From: CANKHA01 sp034668825
GTDB lineage: Bacteria > Pseudomonadota > Alphaproteobacteria > Rhizobiales > Xanthobacteraceae
NCBI GenBank assembly: GCA_034668825.1
Contig: JAXDOR010000006.1
Coordinates: 1 to 10,029, forward strand
Direction of reading: 5' to 3'
Length of the DNA: 10,029 bases
The position numbers were made by a program, and so were the translations under genes. This document shows, in pieces, positions 5,282-10,029 of this stretch (the first letter of the stretch is position 1; every line of letters begins with the position of its first letter). The notes beneath the pieces are model-generated. The model searched no databases. It saw nothing but the letters and a program-made list of their open reading frames with translations, and was not told the origin of the DNA.

Positions 5282-5563
5282 TTAGCGAAGGGCGATAACG
5301 CGAACCGTCCGCACGTCGTCGGCCGAGCCGCGTTGATCGAACTGGCAGCGTTGCTCGTAATTGGGCCAGCTGCGCACGGAGCAAGGCGCTCCTTTTACCA
5401 GGACCGACAGGCGGTCGCCCTTGGCGAGAGCTTGCTGTGTGTCCTTGGCCGGAGTCGCCGCTTCCGCATTCGGTACGCCCGCTGACAAAAAGGCCGCCGC
5501 GCTGGCGCCCAGTGCGATGGCGAAAACCCCGGTGATGGATTTGGCGGCGATGGATTTGAGCAT
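5282..5563 (-). CDS. Small secreted protein with one cysteine pair, unknown function
   Basis: A 93-aa exported protein. Residues 1-35 are a signal peptide (MLKSIAAKS, hydrophobic core 11-30, cleavage likely after AEA). The mature part of about 58 residues has two cysteines, C61 and C73, in 'GAPCSVRSWPNYEQRCQFD', likely a disulfide in the periplasm, and ends RTVRVIALR. The C-x4-W-P-x-Y/L-x3-C pattern with an RTVRV ending recurs in small periplasmic proteins of Bradyrhizobium-like bacteria; I know no function. ATG 5563-5561 is chosen because AGGGGG lies 6 bases upstream and the signal peptide then starts properly; an upstream ATG at 5608 would add 15 residues. An EcfG-like promoter lies 37 bases before the start. 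Confidence 0.8.
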   Translation of the reverse strand: MLKSIAAKSITGVFAIALGASAAAFLSAGVPNAEAATPAKDTQQALAKGDRLSVLVKGAPCSVRSWPNYEQRCQFDQRGSADDVRTVRVIALR

Positions 5564-5599
5564 TTGAACCCCCTGGACGCATCCTGCTTCCACGGCGAC

Positions 5600-5624
5600 A
5601 ACATCCATTGCGGTTAAAAGTTCC
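5600..5624 (-). promoter_or_regulatory. EcfG-like promoter for the small secreted protein
   Basis: On the minus strand GGAAC (5624-5620) is followed after 16 bases by TGTT (5603-5600), one mismatch from the CGTT consensus. The -10 element ends 36 bases before the ATG at 5563, the same distance as in the perfect promoter at 4582-4607. Confidence 0.5.
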
Positions 5625-5792
5625 GATACTGAACGGTATTCAGCGCGATATTACTTATAAAGCTCCAGTTAACGTGCCGGATAATGCTTGTAAAACGTAG
5701 CCTTTCCGCTGAATTGCGCTGTAAATCTTAAATATTTAGACGCCCCCCATAAAATAATTCCCAAGTATTTACGGCCTAATTATTTATCCGTA

Positions 5793-5817
5793 GGAACCTT
5801 ATCCTCCCCCGAGACTT
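5793..5817 (+). promoter_or_regulatory. Weak EcfG-like promoter for the SSGC-type L,D-transpeptidase
   Basis: GGAAC (5793-5797) is followed after 16 bases by ACTT (5814-5817), sharing only the final TT with CGTT. Orientation and distance (26 bases to the ATG at 5844) are acceptable, but the -10 match is poor. Confidence 0.25.
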
Positions 5818-5843
5818 ATCCCTGCATTCACAGGGGTAGGGTC

Positions 5844-6509
5844 ATGAACTTCCATCGCGCCGCACGAACATCCGCTGGCCTCCTCGCCGCAGGAGCCGCC
5901 CTCTGGATCGGCACCGCCGCCGCGGCGCCGCTGCCGGCTGCCTACCCCAGCAACTCCGGTGCCTTATTCGCATCGGTGATGCGCGGCGATGTTCCGGAGC
6001 AGGCCGACGACACGGACCGCTCCCCCGACCTGCGCCGCCAGGTGGTCGATTATCCCGCCAACGCCGCCGCCGGCACCGTCGTCATCGATACCGAGCAAAC
6101 CTACCTCTATTTCATCCTCGGCGAGGGCAAGGCGATCCGCTACGCCATCGGCGTCGGCCGTGACGGCTTCACCTGGTCCGGCGCGCAGTCGGTGACCCGC
6201 AAGGCGGAGTGGCCGGATTGGACGCCGCCGCAGGAGATGATCGACCGTCAGCCGTATCTGCCGCGTTGGATGGCCGGCGGCGAAGGCAACCCGCTCGGCG
6301 CCCGCGCGATTTACCTCGGCAGCACGGTCTACCGGATTCACGGCACCAACATGCCGGACACGATTGGGCAGAAGGTGTCGAGCGGCTGTATCCGCATGGT
6401 GAACGAGGATGTGATCGATCTCTATGCCCGCATCGAACTCGGCGCCAAGATCGTCGTGCTCCCGAACCACAACCACATTGCGCTGATACCCAACAAACAT
6501 TCGCTTTAA
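5844..6509 (+). CDS. ErfK/YbiS-type periplasmic L,D-transpeptidase
   Basis: A 221-aa exported protein. The signal peptide covers about residues 1-28 (basic MNFHRAARTS, hydrophobic 11-27, AAAA cleavage region). The YkuD domain runs from about 78 (VVIDTEQTYLYF) to 206 (AKIVVLP). The active site is R164-I-H166-G-T-N and G175-x3-S-S-G-C182-I-R184, where C182 is the nucleophile. The motif order (YRIHGTN, then VSSGCIRM-NEDVIDLY) is that of the ErfK/YbiS/YcfS/YnhG family, which cross-links peptidoglycan or attaches proteins to it. It differs from the SHGC-type enzyme at 3891-4499 and is not a recent copy. TAGGG upstream of ATG 5844 serves as a modest ribosome site. The glycine-zipper gene follows after 24 bases, so they are probably one operon. 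Confidence 0.94.
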   Translation: MNFHRAARTSAGLLAAGAALWIGTAAAAPLPAAYPSNSGALFASVMRGDVPEQADDTDRSPDLRRQVVDYPANAAAGTVVIDTEQTYLYFILGEGKAIRYAIGVGRDGFTWSGAQSVTRKAEWPDWTPPQEMIDRQPYLPRWMAGGEGNPLGARAIYLGSTVYRIHGTNMPDTIGQKVSSGCIRMVNEDVIDLYARIELGAKIVVLPNHNHIALIPNKHSL

Positions 6510-6533
6510 TAACGTCAACGAAGGAGATCGATC

Positions 6534-6779
6534 ATGCGCTCTATGCTTAAGGCTGGAATGCTGGTGTTGGCGCTCGCGGTCCTCCCGGTTGCCGCCCAGG
6601 CCGGAACTTTGGAAGGCGCCGCCATCGGCGCGGGCTCCGGCGCCGTGATCGCGGGACCTCCAGGCGCGGTCGTCGGCGGCGTGATTGGAGCCGTGGTCGG
6701 CGGCCCGAATCTCGTTAGGCACGCGCGCGTCCGCCATTGCTGGATCAACAATGGTCACCGCCGCTGCGCCTGGCGCTAA
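6534..6779 (+). CDS. Small exported glycine-zipper protein
   Basis: An 81-aa protein with a signal peptide (residues 1-23, cleavage after AQA). It is followed by a glycine-zipper segment (24-58) with repeated G-x3-G spacing, such as GAAIGAGSG and GAVVGGVIGAVVGG, able to pack in or insert into a membrane. The short C-terminus has a Cys pair, CWINNGHRRC (69-78), possibly disulfide-bonded. AAGGAG (6521-6526) lies 7 bases before ATG 6534, a good ribosome site. It is probably co-transcribed with the L,D-transpeptidase upstream and ends before a GC-rich hairpin. Similar proteins are common in Rhizobiales envelopes; an outer-membrane or periplasmic role is inferred. Confidence 0.8.
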   Translation: MRSMLKAGMLVLALAVLPVAAQAGTLEGAAIGAGSGAVIAGPPGAVVGGVIGAVVGGPNLVRHARVRHCWINNGHRRCAWR

Positions 6780-6809
6780 GCGCCCGAGCAGGGCCGTCTC
6801 ATCCAATCC

Positions 6810-6836
6810 CCGGCGGCCCATTGGCCGCCGGCCTTT
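6810..6836 (+). terminator. GC-rich hairpin ending the transpeptidase/glycine-zipper operon
   Basis: CCGGCGGCC (6810-6818) and GGCCGCCGG (6823-6831) form a perfect 9-bp stem with a 4-nt loop, followed by CCTTTCTC. The T-run is short, so termination may be partial, but the place, 31 bases after the glycine-zipper stop codon, is right. Confidence 0.55.
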
Positions 6837-6856
6837 CTCATACCAGGAGCTGTGTC

Positions 6857-7039
6857 ATGACCGAGACCGCAGCAAACCACATGTCCACCACGTATCTGCG
6901 CGCGCAAGGCGACCGTTGCCAGCGGCTGTCGCGAAACTGCATGGATCTCGGCATCGCGAGAGACCTGCGGCTTATGGCCCAGGAGTATTTTGACGCATCC
7001 GACCTGCAGGCAAGAAGCTCGGTCCTCGAACGGCACTGA
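6857..7039 (+). CDS. Small conserved hypothetical protein (60 aa)
   Basis: A 60-aa, probably all-helical cytosolic protein. It has the pattern YLRAQGDRCQRLSRNCMDLG and then RDLRLMAQEYFDAS. This matches a frequent small-protein type in Bradyrhizobium-like genomes (Y-x-x-A/R-x3-C-x-x-L...D-x5-R-x-x-L-x3-A-x-E-Y) whose role is unknown. ATG 6857 is supported by AGGAG (6845-6849) seven bases upstream; an upstream ATG at 6737 would overlap the glycine-zipper gene and run through the hairpin. It is preceded by a terminator-like stem and followed by 114 bases before the next start. Confidence 0.72.
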   Translation: MTETAANHMSTTYLRAQGDRCQRLSRNCMDLGIARDLRLMAQEYFDASDLQARSSVLERH

Positions 7040-7153
7040 GGTATCGTGAGGCCTGCGCGCAGGCGGACACCGGGCTCGCTCGCGGCGGTCGCTTCCCAAC
7101 CGCAAACGCGCTAGCATCCCGCCGCGCGCATGGGGCGGCGCAGGGAGACTTCC

Positions 7154-7423
7154 ATGTATCTGTCGGGCGAAAGCATCGTCGTTATTCTCATCGTCGGCCT
7201 GATCGCCGGCTGGCTTGCCGGCAAGATCGTGCGCGGCACCGGCTTCGGGCTGATCGGCGACATCGCCATCGGCATCGTCGGCGCGCTGATCGCGAGCTGG
7301 CTGTTCCCGCGGCTCGGCATCGCGCTCGGCACCGGCCTGCTGCGCGAAATCCTCGACGCCACCATCGGCGCGGTGCTGTTGCTGCTGGTCATCCGCCTCA
7401 TCCGCGGCGGCGGGCGCTGGTAA
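7154..7423 (+). CDS. GlsB/YeaQ/YmgE family stress-response membrane protein
   Basis: An 89-aa protein of the transglycosylase-associated family (PF04226), three-helix inner-membrane proteins often induced by stress whose biochemical role is unclear. Hydrophobic helices lie at about residues 6-22, 31-51 and 65-83. Family glycine motifs are visible: GLIAGWLAGKIVRGTGFG (15-32) and GDIAIGIVGALIASWLF (35-51). ATG 7154 is chosen because GGAG (7144-7147) lies 6 bases upstream and the family starts there; an upstream ATG at 7130 would add eight charged residues. No EcfG promoter is evident in front of it. Confidence 0.9.
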   Translation: MYLSGESIVVILIVGLIAGWLAGKIVRGTGFGLIGDIAIGIVGALIASWLFPRLGIALGTGLLREILDATIGAVLLLLVIRLIRGGGRW

Positions 7424-7478
7424 GCGCGTGGCGCGGGCTGACCTGGATGGCGCGTAAAAACGCGAAAGTCGCATCAAC

Positions 7479-7742
7479 ATGACAGTGAATTTTCCTAATC
7501 TGAGCCGCAGCTACGACGCCACGCGGCGCGTGGTTCGTTTCTGGGGCTATGACCGCTCCATGGAAAATTCGTTCTACGTGACCGCGGATGCGCTGGCGCG
7601 GATTCAACCGGATTTGCAGCCGGACGAGGCGGGTCTTCTGCGTGCCTTCGATAGCAACCGCGAGCGCATCCTCGCGACCGCGGCGAAGGTCTATGCGCGC
7701 GGCCGCAAGGGCTCCTACGATCTCAACGTCGCCGACTTTTGA
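7479..7742 (+). CDS. DUF1488 family protein
   Basis: An 87-aa cytosolic protein covering a full DUF1488 domain, a family frequent in Proteobacteria with no known function. Typical features are FPNLSRSYDATRRVVRFWGY (5-24), MENSFYVTADAL (28-39), an acidic linker, and the ending RAFDSNRERILATAAKVYAR (55-74) then GRKGSYDL. Length is normal. No strong ribosome binding site precedes ATG 7479. A clear intrinsic terminator follows the stop codon, so this gene ends a transcription unit that may also include the GlsB-type gene 55 bases upstream. Confidence 0.88.
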   Translation: MTVNFPNLSRSYDATRRVVRFWGYDRSMENSFYVTADALARIQPDLQPDEAGLLRAFDSNRERILATAAKVYARGRKGSYDLNVADF

Positions 7743-7763
7743 CGACGCTGCTGTTTTGGCGCC

Positions 7764-7791
7764 CGCGCCGGCATGGGCTGGCGCGCTTTTT
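7764..7791 (+). terminator. Rho-independent terminator after the DUF1488 gene
   Basis: A 9-bp stem (7764-7772 with 7777-7785, including one G-T pair) with an ATGG loop is followed by C and TTTTT (7787-7791), then CGATTTT. It lies 22 bases after the DUF1488 stop codon. Confidence 0.75.
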
Positions 7792-7814
7792 CGATTTTAA
7801 CCGGGGGAAAGATT

Positions 7815-7973
7815 GTGAACGATATTAATGCCAATCAAACGCACAGCCGGCCGTCGCGCATGACGTTGCTCATCGCCATCGGGGTCATTGTCTTCATCAC
7901 CGTGATCGTGAATTGGGGAGCCATCTCGACCTTCGCCCATATTCCTCAGCTCAAACGCGCTGTCGGGATGTGA
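7815..7973 (+). CDS. Small single-pass membrane protein (52 aa), unknown function
   Basis: A 52-aa protein with a polar N-terminus (VNDINANQTHSRPSR), one strong membrane helix at about residues 17-34 (TLLIAIGVIVFITVIVNW) and a short amphipathic tail. I choose GTG 7815 because a purine-rich GGGGGAAAG (7803-7811) lies just upstream; the only upstream ATG in frame (7773) is inside the terminator stem of the previous gene. No family is recognised. It ends 30 bases before the convergent uvrD stop codon. Confidence 0.6.
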   Translation: MNDINANQTHSRPSRMTLLIAIGVIVFITVIVNWGAISTFAHIPQLKRAVGM

Positions 7974-8003
7974 GTTCGGCTTTAGTGGGAGCCTAAGGGG
8001 CCC

Positions 8004-10029
8004 TCACACCCTCTCCACAAAACTATCCACCACGCGCTTCTCGCCGGCCTTGTCGAAGGCGATGGTGAGCTTGTTGCCTTCCACCGCGACCACGTTGCCG
8101 TTGCCGAATTTCTGGTGGAACACGCGGTCGCCTTTGGCGAATTCCGAGACCGCCCCGGTGGATTTCGCCACCAGCTCGCCCTCGATGGTAAGCGGCGCGC
8201 GCGCGGTGGAGGGTTTGCCTTCGCGCGGATCGTAGCGGCGCTGACCGTTTTCCTCGAAGCCAGAGCGCGCGGATTGCGCGCGGCTCGCCTGCGCCCGCTG
8301 CCAGCCCGGCGTCGTGTAGCTTGAGCCGAAGGCATTCAACTCGACAAAGCGCGAGGCGCCATAGGCGCCGCCGAAACCGAAGCCGCCCTTGCTCTCGGTG
8401 ACTTCCACATGCGCCTCCGGCAATTCGTCGAGGAAGCGCGAGGGAATGTTGCTCGACCAGGTGCCGTGCATGCGCCGGTTGGTGGCGAAATAGATCTTTG
8501 CCCGCTTGCGCGCGCGCGTCAGCCCCACATGGCCGAGGCGGCGTTCTTCTTCCAGCCCGGCGCGGCCCTGGTCGTCGAGCGCGCGCTGATGCGGAAACAG
8601 GCCTTCCTCCCAGCCGGGGAGAAACACGGTGTCGAATTCCAAGCCCTTGGCCGCATGCAGCGTCATGATGGAAACGCTGTCGACCCCTTCGCCCTTGTCG
8701 GTATCCATCACGAGAGAAATGTGTTCGAGGAAACCTTGCAGATTCTCGAATTCCTCCATGGAGCGCACCAGCTCCTTCAGGTTTTCCAGGCGGCCGGCGG
8801 CGTCGGCGCTGCGGTCCTTCTGCCACATCTCGGTATAGCCGCTCTCGTCGAGCACGATTTCCGCCAACTCGTTGTGCGGCAGCGCGTCCTTCTGCGCGCG
8901 CCAGCGGTCGAAGCATTCGAGCAAGCCGCGCAGCGCGCCGCGCGGTTTCGGCTTCATCTCGTCGGTGGCGACCATGGCGCGGGCGGCATCCATCAGCGGA
9001 ATGCGCTGCTTGCGCGCGTGGTCGTGCAGCATCTGCACCGCGGCGTCGCCCAGCCCACGCTTCGGCACATTGACGATGCGCTCAAAGGCGAGGTCGTCCG
9101 CCGGCGAATTCACCGCGCGTAAATAGGCCAGCGCGTCGCGGATTTCAGCGCGCTCGTAAAATCGCGGACCGCCGATGACGCGATAGGGCAGGCCGAGCGT
9201 GACGAAACGATCCTCGAATTCGCGCATCTGGAACGAGGCGCGCACCAATATCGCGATCTGGTCGAGCTTGTGGCCTTGGCGCTGAAGCTGCTCGATCTCC
9301 TCGCCGATGGCGCGGGCTTCTTCTTCGGAATCCCAGGAGCCGGTGACGGTGACCTTTTCGCCCAACATGTCCTCGGTGCGCAACGTCTTGCCGAGCCGGC
9401 CTTCGTTATGCGCGATCAGGTGCGAGGCGGCGGCGAGGATGTGGCCGGTGCTTCGGTAGTTGCGCTCCAGCCGGATAACTTTCGCGCCGGGGAAGTCGTG
9501 GTCGAAGCGCAGGATGTTGTCCACCTCCGCCCCGCGCCAGCCATAGATCGACTGATCGTCATCGCCGACGCAGCAGATGTTTTTCTGGATGCGGGATAAC
9601 GCTGCGGGAGCTATCGTCGATCGCTTACTTCCCCTCTCCCCTTGTGGGAGAGGGTGCCGAGCAGCCGTAGGCTGCGAGGCGGGTGAGGGGTCCGGCATCT
9701 CCGCATGTGATGCGCGCGCCGACCCCTCACCCGGCTCGCTGCGCTCGCCACCCTCTCCCACAAGGGGAGAGGGAAGAGAAGACTGCGCCAACAACCGCAG
9801 CCACAAATATTGCGCGACGTTCGTGTCCTGATACTCGTCCACCAGGATATATTTGAACCGCTCCTGATATTGCCGCAGCACGCCCGGGTGCTCGCGGAAC
9901 AGCCGGATATTCTCCAACAACAGATCGCCGAAGTCGGCGGCGTTGAGGGTCTTCAGCCGCGCCTGAAAGGCGGTATAGAGTTTCTTGCCTTTGCCATTGG
10001 CGAAGCTCGCGCCTTCGCCAGGCGGAACT
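8004..10029 (-). CDS. uvrD: ATP-dependent DNA helicase UvrD/PcrA (5' end outside the window)
   Basis: A superfamily 1A 3'-5' DNA helicase acting in nucleotide excision and mismatch repair and in removing protein roadblocks. The frame stays open to the right edge, so about 675 codons of the C-terminal part are visible and the Walker A motif lies outside. Motifs in order: II, VDEYQDTN (about 9842-9819); III, GDDDQSIYGWRG (9567-9532); IV, RLERNYRS (near 9470); V, TLHAAKGLEFD (near 8660); VI, GLTRARKRAK (near 8510). The C-terminus holds a Tudor-like fold, FAKGDRVFHQKFGNG to VVDSFVERV. Between motifs II and III, about 67 residues absent from usual UvrD are present, encoded by a palindromic repeat and its flanks without breaking the frame. 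In family members a short linker joins LLAQ to NICCVGDDDQ. An apparent TTG start at 9920 is internal and not the true start. Confidence 0.96.
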   Translation of the reverse strand, partial: VPPGEGASFANGKGKKLYTAFQARLKTLNAADFGDLLLENIRLFREHPGVLRQYQERFKYILVDEYQDTNVAQYLWLRLLAQSSLPSPLVGEGGERSEPGEGSARASHAEMPDPSPASQPTAARHPLPQGERGSKRSTIAPAALSRIQKNICCVGDDDQSIYGWRGAEVDNILRFDHDFPGAKVIRLERNYRSTGHILAAASHLIAHNEGRLGKTLRTEDMLGEKVTVTGSWDSEEEARAIGEEIEQLQRQGHKLDQIAILVRASFQMREFEDRFVTLGLPYRVIGGPRFYERAEIRDALAYLRAVNSPADDLAFERIVNVPKRGLGDAAVQMLHDHARKQRIPLMDAARAMVATDEMKPKPRGALRGLLECFDRWRAQKDALPHNELAEIVLDESGYTEMWQKDRSADAAGRLENLKELVRSMEEFENLQGFLEHISLVMDTDKGEGVDSVSIMTLHAAKGLEFDTVFLPGWEEGLFPHQRALDDQGRAGLEEERRLGHVGLTRARKRAKIYFATNRRMHGTWSSNIPSRFLDELPEAHVEVTESKGGFGFGGAYGASRFVELNAFGSSYTTPGWQRAQASRAQSARSGFEENGQRRYDPREGKPSTARAPLTIEGELVAKSTGAVSEFAKGDRVFHQKFGNGNVVAVEGNKLTIAFDKAGEKRVVDSFVERV
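9632..9773. repeat. Palindromic repeat inserted in frame inside uvrD
   Basis: A 142-bp element bounded by a perfect 25-bp inverted repeat (9632-9656 and 9749-9773), with inner 12-bp arms GGGTGAGGGGTC (9681-9692) and its complement (9721-9732). Each outer arm is itself partly self-complementary (CCCTCTCCC...GGGAGAGGG). The sequence type (CCCTCTCCC-x-GGGAGAGGGTG with GGTGAGGGG) is one I recognise as a high-copy intergenic repeat in many proteobacteria. Here it is read through in the helicase frame, giving SSLPSPLVGEGGERSEPGEG near one end and HPLPQGERG near the other. It has no stop codon in that frame. No target duplication is obvious. Confidence 0.85.

Larger units (their letters stand above)
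5564..5843. other. AT-rich divergent promoter region
   Basis: This 280-bp gap separates the leftward secreted-protein gene from the rightward L,D-transpeptidase. From about 5620 to 5790 it is clearly richer in A and T than the rest of the window, with a 10-bp palindrome TAAATATTTA (5729-5738). Apart from the two EcfG-like elements listed separately I see no gene or RNA here. The composition fits a regulatory region or a nucleoid-protein binding site. Confidence 0.45.

Noticed and set aside
5964..6821. 285-aa open frame on the minus strand opposite the second L,D-transpeptidase
   Set aside because: Antisense shadow caused by high GC content; composition is low-complexity and the opposite strand encodes clear YkuD and glycine-zipper proteins.
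7051..7064. 14-bp palindrome GCCTGCGCGCAGGC after the 60-aa gene
   Set aside because: It could form a stem but leaves almost no loop and has no T-run, so neither terminator nor operator can be supported.
8409..9122. 237-aa open frame on the plus strand opposite uvrD
   Set aside because: Shadow of the conserved helicase gene; no family features and no ribosome binding site.
9632..9773. Frame-breaking insertion making uvrD a pseudogene
   Set aside because: The frame is open through the element and all downstream helicase motifs and the C-terminal domain are intact.
1..10029. CRISPR array, toxin-antitoxin pair, restriction system or other defence island
   Set aside because: No regularly spaced direct repeats, nuclease, methylase of DNA, reverse transcriptase or typical toxin/antitoxin pair could be recognised on either strand.

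Overview
The window looks like chromosomal DNA from a GC-rich alphaproteobacterium of the order Hyphomicrobiales (Rhizobiales), probably near Bradyrhizobiaceae or Xanthobacteraceae. The basis is strong GC bias at third codon positions, an HWE-type histidine kinase, sigma-EcfG-type promoters (GGAAC-N16/17-CGTT), a DUF1488 protein, a PHA-granule family protein, and two palindromic repeat families of a kind I associate with these genomes. The genus is inference. I see no phage, transposase, CRISPR array, tRNA or rRNA gene.

Layout. Positions 1-104 (-): first codons of a gene running off the left edge, possibly prmA. 105-348: no gene, but a same-orientation array of DnaA-box-like 9-mers spaced about one helical turn. 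349-873 (+): isoprenylcysteine/phospholipid methyltransferase-family membrane protein. 892-1013: nested palindromic repeat that supplies the stop codon of the next gene. 1003-1497 (-): YaiI/YqxD (UPF0178) protein. 1656-2765 (+): PAS-HWE histidine kinase behind a consensus EcfG promoter. 2811-2990 (-): small transcription unit with an extreme Shine-Dalgarno, a 24-codon ORF, two hairpins and a strong terminator. 2991-3475: mostly non-coding. 3476-3688 (-): small basic protein with a TTG start. 3891-4499 (-): L,D-transpeptidase. 4644-5277 (+): two coupled genes, an acidic protein and a PHA-granule family protein, behind a consensus EcfG promoter. 5282-5563 (-): small secreted protein. 5564-5843: AT-rich promoter region. 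5844-6779 (+): second L,D-transpeptidase plus a glycine-zipper protein, then a terminator. 6857-7973 (+): four small genes (60-aa conserved protein, GlsB/YeaQ membrane protein, DUF1488, 52-aa membrane peptide). 8004-10029 (-): UvrD/PcrA helicase, cut by the right edge, carrying an in-frame palindromic repeat between helicase motifs II and III.

How the genes may work together. The clearest shared theme is envelope and general stress response. An HWE kinase (a class that often feeds the PhyR/NepR/EcfG pathway), two periplasmic cell-wall cross-linking enzymes, a GlsB-type stress membrane protein, secreted small proteins and a PHA-related gene sit together. Two perfect EcfG promoter matches, one near match and two weak ones precede five of these units. 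UvrD and the presumed PrmA are housekeeping genes at the two edges.

I did not find a clear new multi-gene system. The points most worth checking are the helically phased DnaA-box array, the stand-alone small ORF/RNA with 15 or more bases of complementarity to the 16S 3' end, the EcfG promoter on the HWE kinase, and the repeat-encoded insertion inside UvrD.
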